Part shown: in pieces, positions 6,023-13,553 of the stretch
Position numbering within the stretch: the stretch's first letter is position 1
Layout: each line of letters starts with the position of its first letter
From: Euryarchaeota archaeon UBA250
GTDB lineage: Archaea > Thermoplasmatota > Poseidoniia > Poseidoniales > Thalassarchaeaceae
NCBI GenBank assembly: GCA_002504845.1
Contig: DATW01000060.1
Span: forward strand, 1 to 20,713
Direction of reading: 5' to 3'
DNA: 20,713 bases
Notes under the pieces: model-generated
Database searches by the model: none
What the model saw: the letters and a program-made list of their open reading frames with translations, nothing else
Told to the model about the DNA's origin: nothing
Program-made: the position numbers and the translations under genes

Positions 6023-8878
6023 TCACAAAAAGGCGATGCCGGGTTCGAGGGGTTGTGCAAACTTCGCCTTGCCGCCGGCGTCTTCCCCTGTGCCTGCCTC
6101 GTAGACTTCGATGGTCTCTATCCCAAGAGTCGCGGCTATGAACTGCGATCTAGACTCAAGAATTGCTCTCTCGTTGGCTCCATCCCTGATCAGTGCCGTC
6201 TCTTCAGCAGACCAAGTCTGCACTTTACCGCGTCTCTTCTTTGAACCCGTGGTGATTGCTGACCATGTCTGAATGACTGCTCCCTTGTCGTTTGAATTAA
6301 CAAATGACTGATGGCTCTTGATGAATGACATCCCTTCTCTGATGAAGTCGAAATTTGAGTCTTTGAGTTCAATGGCTTCTTTTGCGAGATTTTTAGACCA
6401 CTCGGGCGCAGTCTGTATGACGATTCGATCAATCGGTTTCTCTGAATGCTTCTGAGCGAGGGGTAACAGGTTCCTTGCCGTGTCGATGACAGATCGAAGA
6501 TATGCCTCTTCAGCGAGTATCACCGAATCGTTCCCATGAGCTTTGTCTTGGCTGAGCACGGTGGTGGCGAGCATCGACTTGCCGCCTATCTTGGTCCAGA
6601 GTTCTTCGGCGATATGTGGGGTGGCAGGCGCTATCATGTGCGTCCACTTTGACAGATATTCAATCGCTGAATCTCTATTCTGGCCACCTCTCCTGACATA
6701 CCACTGCCAGTCAGACAGCATCTCGAAATGGCTAATCATTACGCCTTCTCTCAAACTTACTTCCTGCATACAATCGATCCAGTGGACTAGATTCGCCCGC
6801 CCTCTTGCCTTGAGCCATTCATCAATCTGATTCTGATCGCTATCCATTTCGGATACTGATGAGAATGCGTCTATTATTGAGAGAATGTGCCTATGGTTGG
6901 ACTCTATGGCTGCGTCTGACCACTCCATTCCCGCCTCAGGATTGGCGCCGAACAAGATGAACAGGCGAACTGTATCGGCGCCATACCTCTCTACCATGTC
7001 TCCCGGGCTGACGGTGTTTCCAAGCGACTTGCTCATCTTAGCGGACCTCGAGCCTAACATAGCGTTGCAAGTTGGGCATTCTTTTCCTTCGAGGTCGACA
7101 TGAAACTCCGTATTGCAATCAGAGCAATATGGCGCGGGTGCATTCAGCATGCCCTGGCACACGAGACGTCCGAATGGCTCACCGACCAAGTTCATGCCCA
7201 TGTCCCTAGTAGCCTTGGTAAAGAATCGGGCATAGAGCAGGTGCATCACCGCATGTTCGATACCACCGATGTAGAGGTCTACTCCCCCCTCCATCCAATA
7301 GTCAACAGCCTCTCTTGAGAATGGTGATTCGCTGTTATTGGCATCGCAGAATCTCATGAAATACCACGATGAGTCGTAGAACGTATCCATCGTATCTGTT
7401 TCACGCGATGCTGCACCACCGCAGGAGGGGCAGGCAACGTTGGTGAATCCATCATGGCTTGAGAGCGGGTTGCCGCTCTGGTCTTCTGTGAAAGTCACAT
7501 CTAATGGTAGCGCCACAGGGAGATCCTTGCGCGGCACCTGTACGATGCCGCATGAATCACAGTGTATCATGGGAATAGGAGTGCCCCAGAAACGCTGTCT
7601 ACTCAAAAGCCAGTCTCTGAGACGGTACTGGGTCGTACCTAAACCCGAATTCTCGGACTCGAGTGCCGCGATGACTGCTGACTTGGCATCATCCCCGGAT
7701 AGGCCGTTGAATTCTGGACGAGCAGAGTTGACCATTGGGCCATAGCCGGTGAATGCCTCCTCAAGAGGCCTATTTGGATCATCATCGGGTTTCTCTACCA
7801 AGACTCTTCTAATTTCAAGGTCGTATGCCTTAGCGAAATCGAAGTCCCGCTGATCGTGACCCGGTACTGCCATCACGGCTCCTGTCCCGTATCCTGCGAC
7901 TACGAAATTGCCAGCATACACCGGTATTCGATCGTCACTCATCGGATTGATGGCGTGCTGACCAAGGAATACTCCCTTCTTTTCCTTCAAGAGGTTGATT
8001 CGCTCGAATTCGGAAAGCCTCGCACACTCGTCTCTTAGGTCTCTCCAACCTGCCTCCCATTCAGTGCCTCTGCACAGATCCTCGCAAAGAGGGTGCTCGG
8101 GTGAAAGCGTAAGGAATGTGACTCCGAATATCGTGTCTGGACGTGTTGTGAAACAGGATATTTCGGCATCGGATTTCTCGACCTTGAATTTGATCTCCGC
8201 TCCTCTGGAACGGCCTATCCAATTCCTCTGCATCGCCTTTACGTTCTCAGGGAATTCAATTTCATCCAACGATTCCAGTAGCTCATCGGAGTACTCGGTC
8301 ATCTTGAGGAACCACTGGGCCATATCGCGTTGCACCACATCGAGTCCGCATCGCCAACAACGGTTGTTCTTCACCTGCTCGTTGGCTAGCACGGTATCAC
8401 AGTCTACACACCAGTTCACAGGTGCTAAACGGCGCTCTACGAGCCCTCGGTCATACAGATCTAGGAACATCTCCTGGTTCCACCGGTAGTAGTCGACGTC
8501 TGAAGTCGCTAAACGGCGCCTCCAGTCGTATGAGTACCCCATTCGACGCTGATCTGCCTGTATGCTTGAGATGTTGCGATCGGTGACTGTTGCTGGATGC
8601 CCCCGCTCCTTTTTGGCGGCGTTCTCTGCTGGCATACCGAACGAGTCGTAACCCATCGGATAGAGCACGTTCTTGCCCATGAGGCGATGGAATCTGGCCA
8701 TCGCATCGCCGATCGAGTAGTTGCGAACGTGGCCCATGTGCATGTGGCCCGAGGGATAGGGGAACATCTCGAGGCAGTAGAACTTGGGCTTGGACGGATC
8801 TACATCGGCATGGAAGGCATTTGTGCGCTCCCACTCGTTCTGCCACCGAAGCTCGATGTCGGCGTGGTCGTACCTCAT
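6023..8878 (-). CDS. leuS: Leucyl-tRNA synthetase with bacterial-type core and archaeal-type tail
   Basis: This 951-residue class I synthetase charges tRNA-Leu. The HIGH motif appears as HMGH (47-50) in the bacterial context FPYPSGHMHMGHVRNYSIGD, and KMSKS is at 614-618. The connective-peptide editing domain shows FTTRPDTIFG (243-252) and AVPGHDQRDFDFA. The catalytic core has three paired Cys clusters: C157/C160 with C174/C177, C440/C443 with C483/C486, and C585/C588 with C601/C604. The C-terminus (IVIQTAPEWSKNLAKEA and KAKFAQPLEPGIAFL) resembles archaeal LeuRS tails rather than the bacterial C-terminal domain. A similar hybrid has, to my recollection, been reported in haloarchaea. GGAGGG (plus-strand 8887-8892) lies 8 bases before the ATG. 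The gene heads a leftward operon with the DUF393 and TPD genes and diverges from the MBL-fold gene. Confidence 0.96.
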   Translation of the reverse strand: MRYDHADIELRWQNEWERTNAFHADVDPSKPKFYCLEMFPYPSGHMHMGHVRNYSIGDAMARFHRLMGKNVLYPMGYDSFGMPAENAAKKERGHPATVTDRNISSIQADQRRMGYSYDWRRRLATSDVDYYRWNQEMFLDLYDRGLVERRLAPVNWCVDCDTVLANEQVKNNRCWRCGLDVVQRDMAQWFLKMTEYSDELLESLDEIEFPENVKAMQRNWIGRSRGAEIKFKVEKSDAEISCFTTRPDTIFGVTFLTLSPEHPLCEDLCRGTEWEAGWRDLRDECARLSEFERINLLKEKKGVFLGQHAINPMSDDRIPVYAGNFVVAGYGTGAVMAVPGHDQRDFDFAKAYDLEIRRVLVEKPDDDPNRPLEEAFTGYGPMVNSARPEFNGLSGDDAKSAVIAALESENSGLGTTQYRLRDWLLSRQRFWGTPIPMIHCDSCGIVQVPRKDLPVALPLDVTFTEDQSGNPLSSHDGFTNVACPSCGGAASRETDTMDTFYDSSWYFMRFCDANNSESPFSREAVDYWMEGGVDLYIGGIEHAVMHLLYARFFTKATRDMGMNLVGEPFGRLVCQGMLNAPAPYCSDCNTEFHVDLEGKECPTCNAMLGSRSAKMSKSLGNTVSPGDMVERYGADTVRLFILFGANPEAGMEWSDAAIESNHRHILSIIDAFSSVSEMDSDQNQIDEWLKARGRANLVHWIDCMQEVSLREGVMISHFEMLSDWQWYVRRGGQNRDSAIEYLSKWTHMIAPATPHIAEELWTKIGGKSMLATTVLSQDKAHGNDSVILAEEAYLRSVIDTARNLLPLAQKHSEKPIDRIVIQTAPEWSKNLAKEAIELKDSNFDFIREGMSFIKSHQSFVNSNDKGAVIQTWSAITTGSKKRRGKVQTWSAEETALIRDGANERAILESRSQFIAATLGIETIEVYEAGTGEDAGGKAKFAQPLEPGIAFL

Positions 8879-8910
8879 ATCGGGGGCCCTCCGACTCCGC
8901 GGTCGCAGGT

Positions 8911-8925
8911 CACCTCTTTGAGGTG
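8911..8925. promoter_or_regulatory. Perfect inverted repeat between leuS and MBL-fold gene
   Basis: CACCTC at 8911-8916 and GAGGTG at 8920-8925 form a perfect 6-bp inverted repeat with a TTT spacer. It lies in the 66-base divergent region, about 33 bases upstream of the leuS start and 20 upstream of the MBL-fold start. It could be a dimeric regulator site or a hairpin in one of the leaders. No canonical TATA box is evident nearby. Confidence 0.35.
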
Positions 8926-8944
8926 CCGTAGGTACGAGGGGTTC

Positions 8945-9649
8945 ATGCTCGGGGAAGGCGAGTTCGACAAGAGGGTGTCCGAAGACGGGATTGAGGTGTG
9001 GGTCACCATGATGGGGCCGTACCTGAATATGAACACGGCATTCATCGATCGAGCGGCTGGAATAGTGGCGATAGTGGATCCCTTCGACGCGTCCGAATGG
9101 GGCTCAGCCCTGTCGAAGGAGGGGCTCAGCCCCACGCATCTGCTCTACACGCACACGCATCGGGACCACGCTGCCGGGTACCCGGGGATGGTCGCTCTGT
9201 ATCCCGAGTTGGAGGTATGGGGCCATGTGGACGCCCGTGTACCCAGCCTGCTCAGCCACATGGTCTTCAGCGAGGTGTCCTTCACGAACGAGTGGAGTCA
9301 TGCCCCTGGCGAGAGCGTGGAGTGGTCTGCTGGCGGTATCCGGCTTTCCGTGACACACACGCCCGGCCATGCCCCCGGACATGTCACCCTTCATGGGCAC
9401 GATGTGTTCCATGCGGGTGACCTGCTGTTCACGAACGGGATGGGGCGCGTCGACCTGCCCGGATCCGATCCGCAAGCGCAGTGGGACAGCATCAGGAGGG
9501 GTAAGGAGATTCTCGAGAGCCTGCCTGGAGAATGGCGGATGATACCTGGCCATCGCTACGACTGGGTGGATGGAAGCACCCCCGACTGGGTGAGCGTCGC
9601 TGAGGCCCTAGAGCACAACTACGCGCTGAACTCGCCCGGTATGGGCTGA
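8945..9649 (+). CDS. Metallo-beta-lactamase-fold hydrolase (glyoxalase II-like)
   Basis: A 234-residue cytosolic MBL-fold hydrolase. The metal-binding HxHxDH motif is HTHRDH at residues 70-75. A third ligand is H142 in THTPGHAPGH, the bridging Asp is D159 in FHAGDLLF, and the last His is H203 in IPGHRYDW. This order and size are typical of glyoxalase II-like thioester hydrolases; the true substrate cannot be read from sequence. The frame stays open into the leuS 5' end (to 8597), but that extension is an antisense shadow. The ATG at 8945, with GAGGGG just upstream and the fold beginning directly after, is the credible start. The gene is GC-rich and ends one base from the convergent cold-shock gene. 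It is divergent from leuS. Confidence 0.9.
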   Translation: MLGEGEFDKRVSEDGIEVWVTMMGPYLNMNTAFIDRAAGIVAIVDPFDASEWGSALSKEGLSPTHLLYTHTHRDHAAGYPGMVALYPELEVWGHVDARVPSLLSHMVFSEVSFTNEWSHAPGESVEWSAGGIRLSVTHTPGHAPGHVTLHGHDVFHAGDLLFTNGMGRVDLPGSDPQAQWDSIRRGKEILESLPGEWRMIPGHRYDWVDGSTPDWVSVAEALEHNYALNSPGMG

Positions 9650-9650
9650 T

Positions 9651-9842
9651 TCACTCGGTCTTGCTGACCTTGACGGCGTTCGGGCCCTTAGGGCCCTCGG
9701 CGACCTCGAACTCGACGGCGTCGCCGTCGCGTATCTGGCCGTCCACCTCGGATATGTGCACGAAGAGGTCTTCCGCTCCCTCGCGCTCGATGAACCCGTA
9801 CCCTTTCTTCTGATTGAACCACTTCACAGTTCCTTGCTCCAT
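9651..9842 (-). CDS. CspA-family cold-shock domain protein
   Basis: A 63-residue single cold-shock domain that binds single-stranded nucleic acid as an RNA chaperone. It begins MEQGTVKWFNQKKGYGFIE, where KKGYGFIE (residues 12-19) is RNP1, and DLFVHI (25-30) is RNP2. The KVSKTE end and total length match bacterial CspA and the small CSPs of some marine archaea and haloarchaea. A GGAGG (plus 9857-9861) lies 14 bases before the ATG, too far for ordinary Shine-Dalgarno use, with a C-run in between. The message may therefore be nearly leaderless. The gene is convergent with the MBL-fold gene (1-base gap) and divergent from the lipoprotein esterase. Confidence 0.95.
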   Translation of the reverse strand: MEQGTVKWFNQKKGYGFIEREGAEDLFVHISEVDGQIRDGDAVEFEVAEGPKGPNAVKVSKTE

Positions 9843-9872
9843 GAGGGGGGGCGGAACCTCCTAGTTATTCAT

Positions 9873-9888
9873 CTTGAGTATACTCGAG
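9873..9888. promoter_or_regulatory. Near-palindromic TATA-like element, possible bidirectional promoter
   Basis: CTTGAGTA-TACTCGAG is a 16-base palindrome with one mismatched pair and a central perfect GAGTATACTC. Its centre is 38 bases from the cold-shock ATG (9842) and 42 bases from the esterase ATG (9923). A symmetric TATA-like core could direct initiation either way, giving leaders of roughly 13-18 bases. It could equally be a regulator's operator. Confidence 0.35.
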
Positions 9889-9922
9889 GAGGGTTTGAAG
9901 CCTGAGCGGCTGCTGGTCGGTC

Positions 9923-10984
9923 ATGCGCAGGGCGATGGCAGGCCTCGTCTTCACCATCCTCGTGTGCAACGCATTGGCGGGATGCTTCGGGAATGGGGAT
10001 CCGTCCGGTGAGGACGGTGTCGGTGACGATTCGGAGGGCTCCTCGATCCCGTATACCGAGGATGGCATCTTCACATGCATCGATCACGACAACCTCACGA
10101 GATGCTGGCAGACCCACGTCCCTGAGGACCTCGATCCCGAGGTGGCCGTCCCGCTGATCATCGACATGCACGGGTACGCCTCCGACTCCACGGTTCACAG
10201 GGACCTCTCCTCATTCAACGACATAGCAGACGAGGATGGAGCGATCGTGGTCTATCCGGACGGGGTGTCGGGAAAGAGGATGGAATGGGAGATGGAGGAG
10301 AATCGGGCCTGGAACGCCGGATGGTGCTGCGCGCACTCGGCCCTCGACGACATAGACGACGTCGGCTTCATCGAGAAGGTGGTCAACCTCTCCTTGGAGA
10401 TGCACAACATCGATGCGGACCGGATCTACGCCTCCGGGTGGTCGAACGGGTGCGCGATGGCGCAGAGGCTGGCCATGGAGTCGAGTCACGTCTTCGCTGC
10501 TGTTGGGTGCATGGCGTTCTACCTCATCACGGATCATGTGGGCGATTACGCGCCGATCCCCGTCATGGAGGTGCATGGGTTCCTCGATCAGGTCGTTCTC
10601 TACGAGACCACTGCGATTAGCATCCCCTTCAACGAGGAGATGTGGACCAACCCGGAGGCGTATGAAACCGGGGCGGTCGAGAACATGTACGAGTGGGGGG
10701 CCCACAATGGATGCTCCGGCCCAGTGGAGACCTTCGAGCTGAATGCCCTATACTCCATCCAGGGCTTCGATAACTGTGAGAGCAATGCTTCAGTTCGTCT
10801 GATGACGATATATGCGGCGCAGCACAACCCGTACTCGAAAGACGTCGATGACGGAACGGCGCTTGGCGAGATATTCATCGGCACCCAGGGCCTGGTGGAG
10901 TCCAGCCATCTGGTCTGGGACTTCATGAGTCAATACTCAAAGAGCTCGGAAACGGAAAGTGGCTCCCTGCATAAGTCGATATGA
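9923..10984 (+). CDS. Secreted lipoprotein esterase (feruloyl esterase/PHB depolymerase-like)
   Basis: A 353-residue exported alpha/beta hydrolase. The N-terminus is a lipoprotein signal: RR at residues 2-3, a hydrophobic stretch, and the lipobox LAGC with the lipidated Cys at 21, followed by a Gly/Asp/Ser-rich acidic linker (22-47). The catalytic domain shows an oxyanion-type HGYASDS (83-89), the nucleophile elbow GWSNG (172-176, Ser174) and a likely catalytic Asp in EVHGFLDQVV (D222). A His near AQHNPYS is the best candidate for the third residue, in place of the family's usual GGHxWPG motif. Cysteines at 52/61 and 135/136 could form disulphides outside the cell. The family (LpqC/Esterase PHB) hydrolyses polymer or aromatic esters; substrate unknown. 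An alternative ATG at 9935 would shorten the signal peptide by four residues. The peroxiredoxin-like gene follows after 21 bases. Confidence 0.85.
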   Translation: MRRAMAGLVFTILVCNALAGCFGNGDPSGEDGVGDDSEGSSIPYTEDGIFTCIDHDNLTRCWQTHVPEDLDPEVAVPLIIDMHGYASDSTVHRDLSSFNDIADEDGAIVVYPDGVSGKRMEWEMEENRAWNAGWCCAHSALDDIDDVGFIEKVVNLSLEMHNIDADRIYASGWSNGCAMAQRLAMESSHVFAAVGCMAFYLITDHVGDYAPIPVMEVHGFLDQVVLYETTAISIPFNEEMWTNPEAYETGAVENMYEWGAHNGCSGPVETFELNALYSIQGFDNCESNASVRLMTIYAAQHNPYSKDVDDGTALGEIFIGTQGLVESSHLVWDFMSQYSKSSETESGSLHKSI

Positions 10985-11005
10985 TGCCCGGCAGGACGAG
11001 GGTTC

Positions 11006-11548
11006 ATGCCGAAACTAGAGATTGGGGCTCCAGCCCCTGAAATAAGCCTGCCAGCCATAGATGGGACCATCTTCGACATGTCGTCGATGAAGGGGAAGAG
11101 AGTGATATTCACCTTCTTCAGATTCTCTTCTTGCCCATTCTGCAACATGCGAATCGACGAGTTGGCAAAGCGATGGAGCGAATTCGGCGAGGATACGGTG
11201 ATGGTGGGTGTATTCGATGCTCGGATCGACGAGTTGACGAAAAGAATGGGCAACCGAGGTGTTCCTTTCACGATAGTTGCTGATGAAACCTACCAGCATT
11301 TCAATGAGAATGGCGTGGAGAAATCCTTCGTACGTTTCATGTGGGGCGCGATGCGTTCTCCACTGACCATGTTGAGGGCCACAATGAGGGGTTACGTCCC
11401 GATGACTCTCTCCATATCCAAAATGTCCACACTTCCAGCTGACATACTGATCGACGAGCACGGTAAGATCGTTGAGGCTCATTACTGCAAGGACACTGTT
11501 GACCATCTGCCTATCGACAGGCTCGTCGAATTCTCAAAGGGGAATTGA
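11006..11548 (+). CDS. Peroxiredoxin/AhpC-TSA-like thiol protein
   Basis: A 180-residue thioredoxin-fold protein of the AhpC/TSA (redoxin) group. The N-terminus (LEIGAPAPEISLPAIDG) is the standard peroxiredoxin lead-in. It is followed by FTFFRFSSCPFCNMRI with C43 and C46 as a CxxC pair; the first Cys corresponds to the peroxidatic position, the second would be resolving. The later strand LPADILIDEHGKIVEAHY is also typical. A third Cys near residue 160 may contribute. No signal peptide is visible, so it is probably cytosolic and acts on peroxides or protein thiols. GAGGG is just upstream of the ATG. It probably shares a transcript with the lipoprotein esterase and ends two bases from the convergent DUF454 gene. 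Confidence 0.86.
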   Translation: MPKLEIGAPAPEISLPAIDGTIFDMSSMKGKRVIFTFFRFSSCPFCNMRIDELAKRWSEFGEDTVMVGVFDARIDELTKRMGNRGVPFTIVADETYQHFNENGVEKSFVRFMWGAMRSPLTMLRATMRGYVPMTLSISKMSTLPADILIDEHGKIVEAHYCKDTVDHLPIDRLVEFSKGN

Positions 11549-11550
11549 TC

Positions 11551-12039
11551 TCAATCGGCTCTTGTCTTTACTCTGGCAAACACGTACCAGACTCCGATGA
11601 TACCGGCAGCAAGAATGGATAAGGCCCCATATCCCGGGTCAGCGCCATTCCACGACGAAGGTTCGAGAATCGTTCCATCCCCCCTTGTCGAAACGGCCCA
11701 GACCCCGTAAGTGGAGAGAATGGTCATGAGTGAAATCATGATTGAGATTCCATATTTTGCATGTCTCGGAATCGTCTTTCCCGATGCGTAGTAGTCGAAT
11801 ATCGCAGGGCCGAAAAACCGATTTGTAAGGGACCAGCGAAAGAGTCGCCTGCTGGACAAGGAAAAGAGGAAAGCAGCAGGCACGGCCCACGATACTGTCG
11901 GCCATCCGGGTATCCATATCCCCGCTATGGCGAAGATGACGAACATGCTCCCCAGACCGACGTACAGCTTGCTTTTGAGAGATGAGTTCTCAACAGCGTA
12001 TCTGTCAACTACCTCATCGACAGACCCGAGGCGTTCCAT
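11551..12039 (-). CDS. DUF454 (YbaN-like) inner-membrane protein
   Basis: A 162-residue membrane protein. Three hydrophobic segments are visible: about residues 25-58 (LYVGLGSMFVIFAIAGIWIP and the following VSWAVPAAFLFSL), 96-115 (GISIMISLMTILSTYGVWAV) and 138-155 (GALSILAAGIIGVWYVFA). The family signature is the IPGWPTVSWAVPAAFLFSLS segment leading to SRRLFRWSLTNRFFGPAI and an IPRHAK turn, matching DUF454 (YbaN). The function of this family is unknown. It is convergent with the peroxiredoxin-like gene and divergent from purN. The ATG at 12039 has no obvious Shine-Dalgarno, consistent with leaderless initiation. Confidence 0.84.
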   Translation of the reverse strand: MERLGSVDEVVDRYAVENSSLKSKLYVGLGSMFVIFAIAGIWIPGWPTVSWAVPAAFLFSLSSRRLFRWSLTNRFFGPAIFDYYASGKTIPRHAKYGISIMISLMTILSTYGVWAVSTRGDGTILEPSSWNGADPGYGALSILAAGIIGVWYVFARVKTRAD

Positions 12040-12117
12040 GGTATCGCGGAACGTGACGTGGAGATAAAAGTCGAGTTTTTGCCCACGATTCTTAGAGGGT
12101 CACGTTTCCCATCGGCC

Positions 12118-12780
12118 ATGAGTCGCGGGTTCGTAGCGCCTCGGGCTTCTACTTCTGAGGATCCTCTGCTCGTAGCTGTGCTGATATCCGGTTCAGGTTC
12201 AGGGCTCGCGGCTTTGCTGGAGTATCAGCAGAGCGTTGGCTGCACTCACAAAACGGTCATGGTGATCAGCGACAAGCCGGAAGCGGGGGGCTTAGCACAT
12301 GCGAAACGCCATGATGTTCCCCACGTGTCAATACCCCTCTCTGAGGGGCTTTCTGGGTTAGAGAGGCGAATAGAGCAAGAGTCGCGGGTTCTAGATGCTA
12401 TAGCGAAATCGGGGGCCGAACTGGTGGTTCTGTCGGGGTACATGAGAATCTTGACGTCAGACTTCGTATCTCAGTGGAAAGGGCGTTTGATCAATATACA
12501 CCCCTCCTTGCTGCCTCTGTTTCCAGGGGCTCACGCGCATCGAGACGTTCTGAATGCCGGTGAGGATAATTCGGGATGCACAGTACATCTGGTCGACGAG
12601 GGTGTTGACACGGGACCGATACTAGCTCAGCAGATCGTACCCGTCCTCAAGGGCGACACAGTGGATTCCTTGGGCGCGCGTGTCAGGAAGGCAGAGCACG
12701 CCCTGTATCCCGATGTTCTCGATCGGTTCTGCAGCGACCCCCTATCTTTCGAGATCGGATGGAGCGTTGAGGTTGGTTAA
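12118..12780 (+). CDS. purN: Phosphoribosylglycinamide formyltransferase (GART)
   Basis: PurN transfers a formyl group from 10-formyl-THF to GAR in de novo purine synthesis. From the ATG at 12118 the protein is 220 residues. The phosphate-binding VLISGSGSGLAALL is at 21-34. Catalytic residues are all present: N126 and H128 in INIHPSLLP, and D164 in DEGVDTGPI, with the same N-to-D spacing as the E. coli enzyme. The substrate-loop PGAHAHRDVL is also intact. The frame is open to a GTG at 12058, but homologues start right before the first strand. Starting there would leave only 18 bases to the divergent DUF454 gene, so 12118 is preferred. Its 3' end overlaps the convergent mobA by 39 bases. Confidence 0.93.
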   Translation: MSRGFVAPRASTSEDPLLVAVLISGSGSGLAALLEYQQSVGCTHKTVMVISDKPEAGGLAHAKRHDVPHVSIPLSEGLSGLERRIEQESRVLDAIAKSGAELVVLSGYMRILTSDFVSQWKGRLINIHPSLLPLFPGAHAHRDVLNAGEDNSGCTVHLVDEGVDTGPILAQQIVPVLKGDTVDSLGARVRKAEHALYPDVLDRFCSDPLSFEIGWSVEVG

Positions 12781-13326
12781 CTCTGATTCGGGCCAGGGGA
12801 CAATGACGGAGTTGAGTCTTTTGAGTTGGTCTCTGAGAGGGCCATCATCCGGATTGACGCCCTCGAGTACGGAGGGGAATCTCACCAATGAGTGGAGCGG
12901 GTGGAGTCGATGGTCTGCGGGTATGGCGACTTCAGTGTCTCCGTGTAGGGCTTTTTCGAGCGCCGGGTAAATACTGAGATCGAGCCATGGGGAGTCGACT
13001 GCGGATAGCTGCAGGGGTAGTGTCTGATCGAAATTCGATCTCCTCACCCCAGAGACCAATGCTTCGATTAGTCCCTGATGGGGAATTGGGTCGAGCAGCC
13101 ACTCGATGTTACCGGATATTCCATCCATTGCATCCTTCTGGGAGTTCTTCTGTTGCTCATCGGCAGCAAGTATCACGATCCTGGAGTGGCCTGCTAGGAG
13201 GAGTCTTTCTATCGTGATTGCGAGTAATGCCCGACCATTGATGGTGAGTATCGACTTGTCCCGGCCCATCCTTGTCGAACGCCCGCCGGCGAGTACCATT
13301 GCTTGCACACTATCACCGCAATTCAT
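12742..13326 (-). CDS. mobA: MobA-like molybdenum cofactor guanylyltransferase
   Basis: A 194-residue nucleotidyltransferase of the MobA type, which attaches GMP to molybdopterin. The nucleotide-binding signature MVLAGGRSTRMGRDKS is at residues 10-25. A metal-binding Asp appears in SAVDSPWL, corresponding to the family's CDxP site. The end NLNAPSDLE matches the family's NxNTPEDL terminus. A related NTP transferase with another sugar or cofactor substrate cannot be excluded. It is the last gene of a leftward operon. Its start overlaps the 69-aa gene by 14 bases, and a start at M10 (13299) would remove that overlap. Its 3' end overlaps purN by 39 bases on the other strand. Confidence 0.87.
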   Translation of the reverse strand: MNCGDSVQAMVLAGGRSTRMGRDKSILTINGRALLAITIERLLLAGHSRIVILAADEQQKNSQKDAMDGISGNIEWLLDPIPHQGLIEALVSGVRRSNFDQTLPLQLSAVDSPWLDLSIYPALEKALHGDTEVAIPADHRLHPLHSLVRFPSVLEGVNPDDGPLRDQLKRLNSVIVPWPESELTNLNAPSDLER

Positions 13327-13522
13327 CGAGGCGCCCTATGGCATGCAGCATCTCATCAATTAGGTCCTTGGCACGTGACATCAAAACCATCCTATCTCGA
13401 CGCCCATTGGTCTGCTCGAGCCAATGCATAATCTGCGCTATGTCTCTCGCATCCTTCTCTATTGTCCACTCTAGAACCTCCTCTGCGATCGGGTCGTCAG
13501 AGGGGAGGAGCCTTTCAGACAC
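13313..13522 (-). CDS. Small helical protein of unknown function
   Basis: A 69-residue acidic protein with a GTG start and a GGGG run a few bases upstream. It appears wholly helical (EEVLEWTIEKDARDIAQIMHW and later SRAKDLIDEMLHAIGRLDE) and has no cysteines, signal or membrane segment. It sits 31 bases after the helical 211-aa gene and overlaps the mobA start by 14 bases, which supports translational coupling and argues it is real. I do not recognise a family. Confidence 0.6.
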   Translation of the reverse strand: MSERLLPSDDPIAEEVLEWTIEKDARDIAQIMHWLEQTNGRRDRMVLMSRAKDLIDEMLHAIGRLDELR

Positions 13523-13553
13523 TGAACCCCGTAGCGTAGGCTGGTGATTAGAG

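Noticed and set aside
8597..8944. N-terminal extension of the MBL-fold reading frame
   Set aside because: It is antisense to the conserved start of leuS, includes the leuS HIGH motif region, and does not resemble any MBL-fold N-terminus. The ATG at 8945 has a ribosome site.
9104..9553. 149-aa minus-strand reading frame in the MBL gene
   Set aside because: It is a long antisense shadow produced by high GC; the plus-strand frame has the full HxHxDH motif set.
10211..10742. Several 109-164 aa frames inside the esterase gene
   Set aside because: These are GC-driven shadows in other frames with Arg/Pro/His-rich composition and no family motifs.
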